Shown piece after piece: positions 31,250 through 32,050 of a stretch of 32,050 nucleotides of DNA. This DNA is from Thermoleptolyngbya sp046719575 (GTDB taxonomy: Bacteria; Cyanobacteriota; Cyanobacteriia; Elainellales; Elainellaceae), in contig JBDNCP010000042.1 of the NCBI GenBank assembly GCA_046719575.1, positions 1 through 32,050 on the forward strand, in the 5' to 3' direction. The translations under genes were made by a program, and so were the position numbers. How positions within the stretch are numbered: position 1 is the first letter of the stretch; each line of letters begins with the position of its first letter. Below the pieces are notes generated by a model. That model saw nothing but the letters and a program-made list of their open reading frames with translations. It was not told the DNA's origin and made no database searches.

Positions 31250-31612
31250 TCAGCCCGTGACAACACTCCGGGGCACGCCCTCTAGTGCTTCTTCCTCGGT
31301 CTCAAAAATCTCAAACACCGAGTCCATCATCGTCACCTCAAACACCAGCTTGGCTTCGGGGTGGACGTTGCAAATTCGGAAGCTGCCCTTGACCTTGTCG
31401 GCATCCCGCATCCCAGCCACCAGAGACGTAAGACCAGAACTGTCGATAAAGTTTACCTGCGACAGGTTTACAACAATGTGGGGGCTGAGTCGGGAAATCG
31501 ACTCTTGCAGCTTTAGGCGAAACTGCCAGGCCGTTGTGATATCCAAGCGTCCGGTAGGCATCAGGATGATGACCGTTTTCCCGTCTGGAGTGGTGTGTGT
31601 CCGCTGCTCCAT
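31250..31612 (-). CDS. STAS-domain protein, anti-sigma-factor-antagonist type
   Basis: A 120-residue single-domain protein of the SpoIIAA/RsbV fold. The diagnostic phosphorylation site IDSSGLTSLV is present, with Ser58 in the position phosphorylated by anti-sigma kinases in Bacillus. GRLDITTAWQFRLKLQ precedes it and the usual C-terminal helix (EAKLVFEVTMMDSVFEIFETEEEAL) follows. No partner kinase or phosphatase gene is in the window, so the target cannot be named; in cyanobacteria such proteins belong to partner-switching networks of varied output. ATG 31612 gives the normal length. Confidence 0.92.
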   Translation of the reverse strand: MEQRTHTTPDGKTVIILMPTGRLDITTAWQFRLKLQESISRLSPHIVVNLSQVNFIDSSGLTSLVAGMRDADKVKGSFRICNVHPEAKLVFEVTMMDSVFEIFETEEEALEGVPRSVVTG

Positions 31613-32050
31613 AGTGTTGCTTCAGTCTCCCCTTTGTCCAAAAGGTTTGTAAAAGTTTCTACCAGTGTTCCCAAAAGCCACCCCAGCCAAACAATCTACA
31701 AGAAAACTCGACTTGGCCAGGAAACACTGCCAAGTTAACAATAGCCAACATTGGGTTTAAATTTCAGCAGAGCTTATTGCCTTGGAGCAGGAAGCCGGGT
31801 CAATAGACTTCTTGCGTGAATCGTGGCGCGGTACCGCCACGCTACGATTCATACCCTTAAAACAGCATTCATGCAAGAGGTTTAATGTTGGATTTGGGAT
31901 TGTTGCTTGTGGATTTGGTAGGAGGGTGAATCGAAGCGTCTGCGTTGATCAGCGAATTGCAAAATTAGGCAGAATGTTAGGGGTTCTGTCCTAACTCAGC
32001 AAAACTTGGCAAACCGGATGATGCAATCCATCCAGCCCCTTTCAGAAGCA
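31613..32050. promoter_or_regulatory. Upstream region of the STAS gene with an imperfect hairpin; window end
   Basis: No gene is visible to the window end. An imperfect hairpin at 31817-31851 pairs TGAATCGT with ACGATTCA and, inside it, GTGGCG with CGCCAC around CGGTAC, with a 5-base bulge on the 3' side. It could be a transcript terminator of a gene outside the window or a small repeat element, as no T run follows. The STAS promoter should lie within 31613-31770. Confidence 0.45.

Noticed and set aside
31782..31994. 70-residue plus-strand frame near the window end
   Set aside because: It reads through the hairpin and has no ribosome binding site or recognisable domain.

Overview
The window is chromosomal DNA from a filamentous cyanobacterium. 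The octamer GCGATCGC (HIP1) recurs throughout, and the gene content is cyanobacterial: hetR, a PatX-like peptide gene, thf1/psb29, a cyanobacterial-type hfq, DUF1830, DUF3038/DUF4335, a plastid-type pyruvate dehydrogenase E2 and a YlqD-family protein. hetR with patX points to a filamentous lineage. Nothing here shows whether heterocysts are formed.

Layout. 1-4929 is a minus-strand block: recA, an FAD-dependent oxidoreductase that overlaps the recA end and has no ordinary start codon, a 62-residue PatX-like protein carrying RGSGR, an 868-base spacer, and hetR, which is cut by the window edge. recA and xseA diverge from a 588-base region with several palindromes. 5518-9882 holds xseA and xseB, the two exonuclease VII subunits, separated by an unrecognised 838-residue membrane protein without any HIP1 site and by a 168-base MITE-like element. 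9940-12098 holds a YdcZ-type transporter, a Pro/Ser-rich small protein, an unknown protein and an exported pentapeptide-repeat protein. 12292-17016 holds an LCP-family cell-envelope protein, a mannose-1-phosphate guanylyltransferase and a B12-domain radical SAM protein. 17640-22231 holds DUF1830, then a minus-strand run of PDH E2, YlqD-like protein and long-chain acyl-ACP/CoA synthetase. 22807-27838 is mostly plus-strand: DUF427, the overlapping DUF3038-DUF4335 pair, dapF and a lipid-A-disaccharide-synthase-like gene, with hfq opposite. 28088-31612 holds an endonuclease/exonuclease/phosphatase-family protein, lipA, tRNA-Pro(CGG), thf1 and a STAS-domain protein.

Functional links. HetR and the RGSGR peptide form a regulator-inhibitor pair. 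RecA and exonuclease VII are DNA-repair proteins sharing a palindromic intergenic region. LipA makes the lipoyl group that PDH E2 carries.

The most interesting signals are the patX-hetR pair, the orphan membrane gene plus MITE that split xseA from xseB, the CTG-or-absent start of the oxidoreductase, and short tandem duplications (about 8-36 bases, mostly 10-16) in nearly every intergenic region, several of which copy a gene's stop codon. Start sites were moved downstream of the longest frame where a better ATG and ribosome binding site were visible. No database search was possible; family names rest on recognised motifs.
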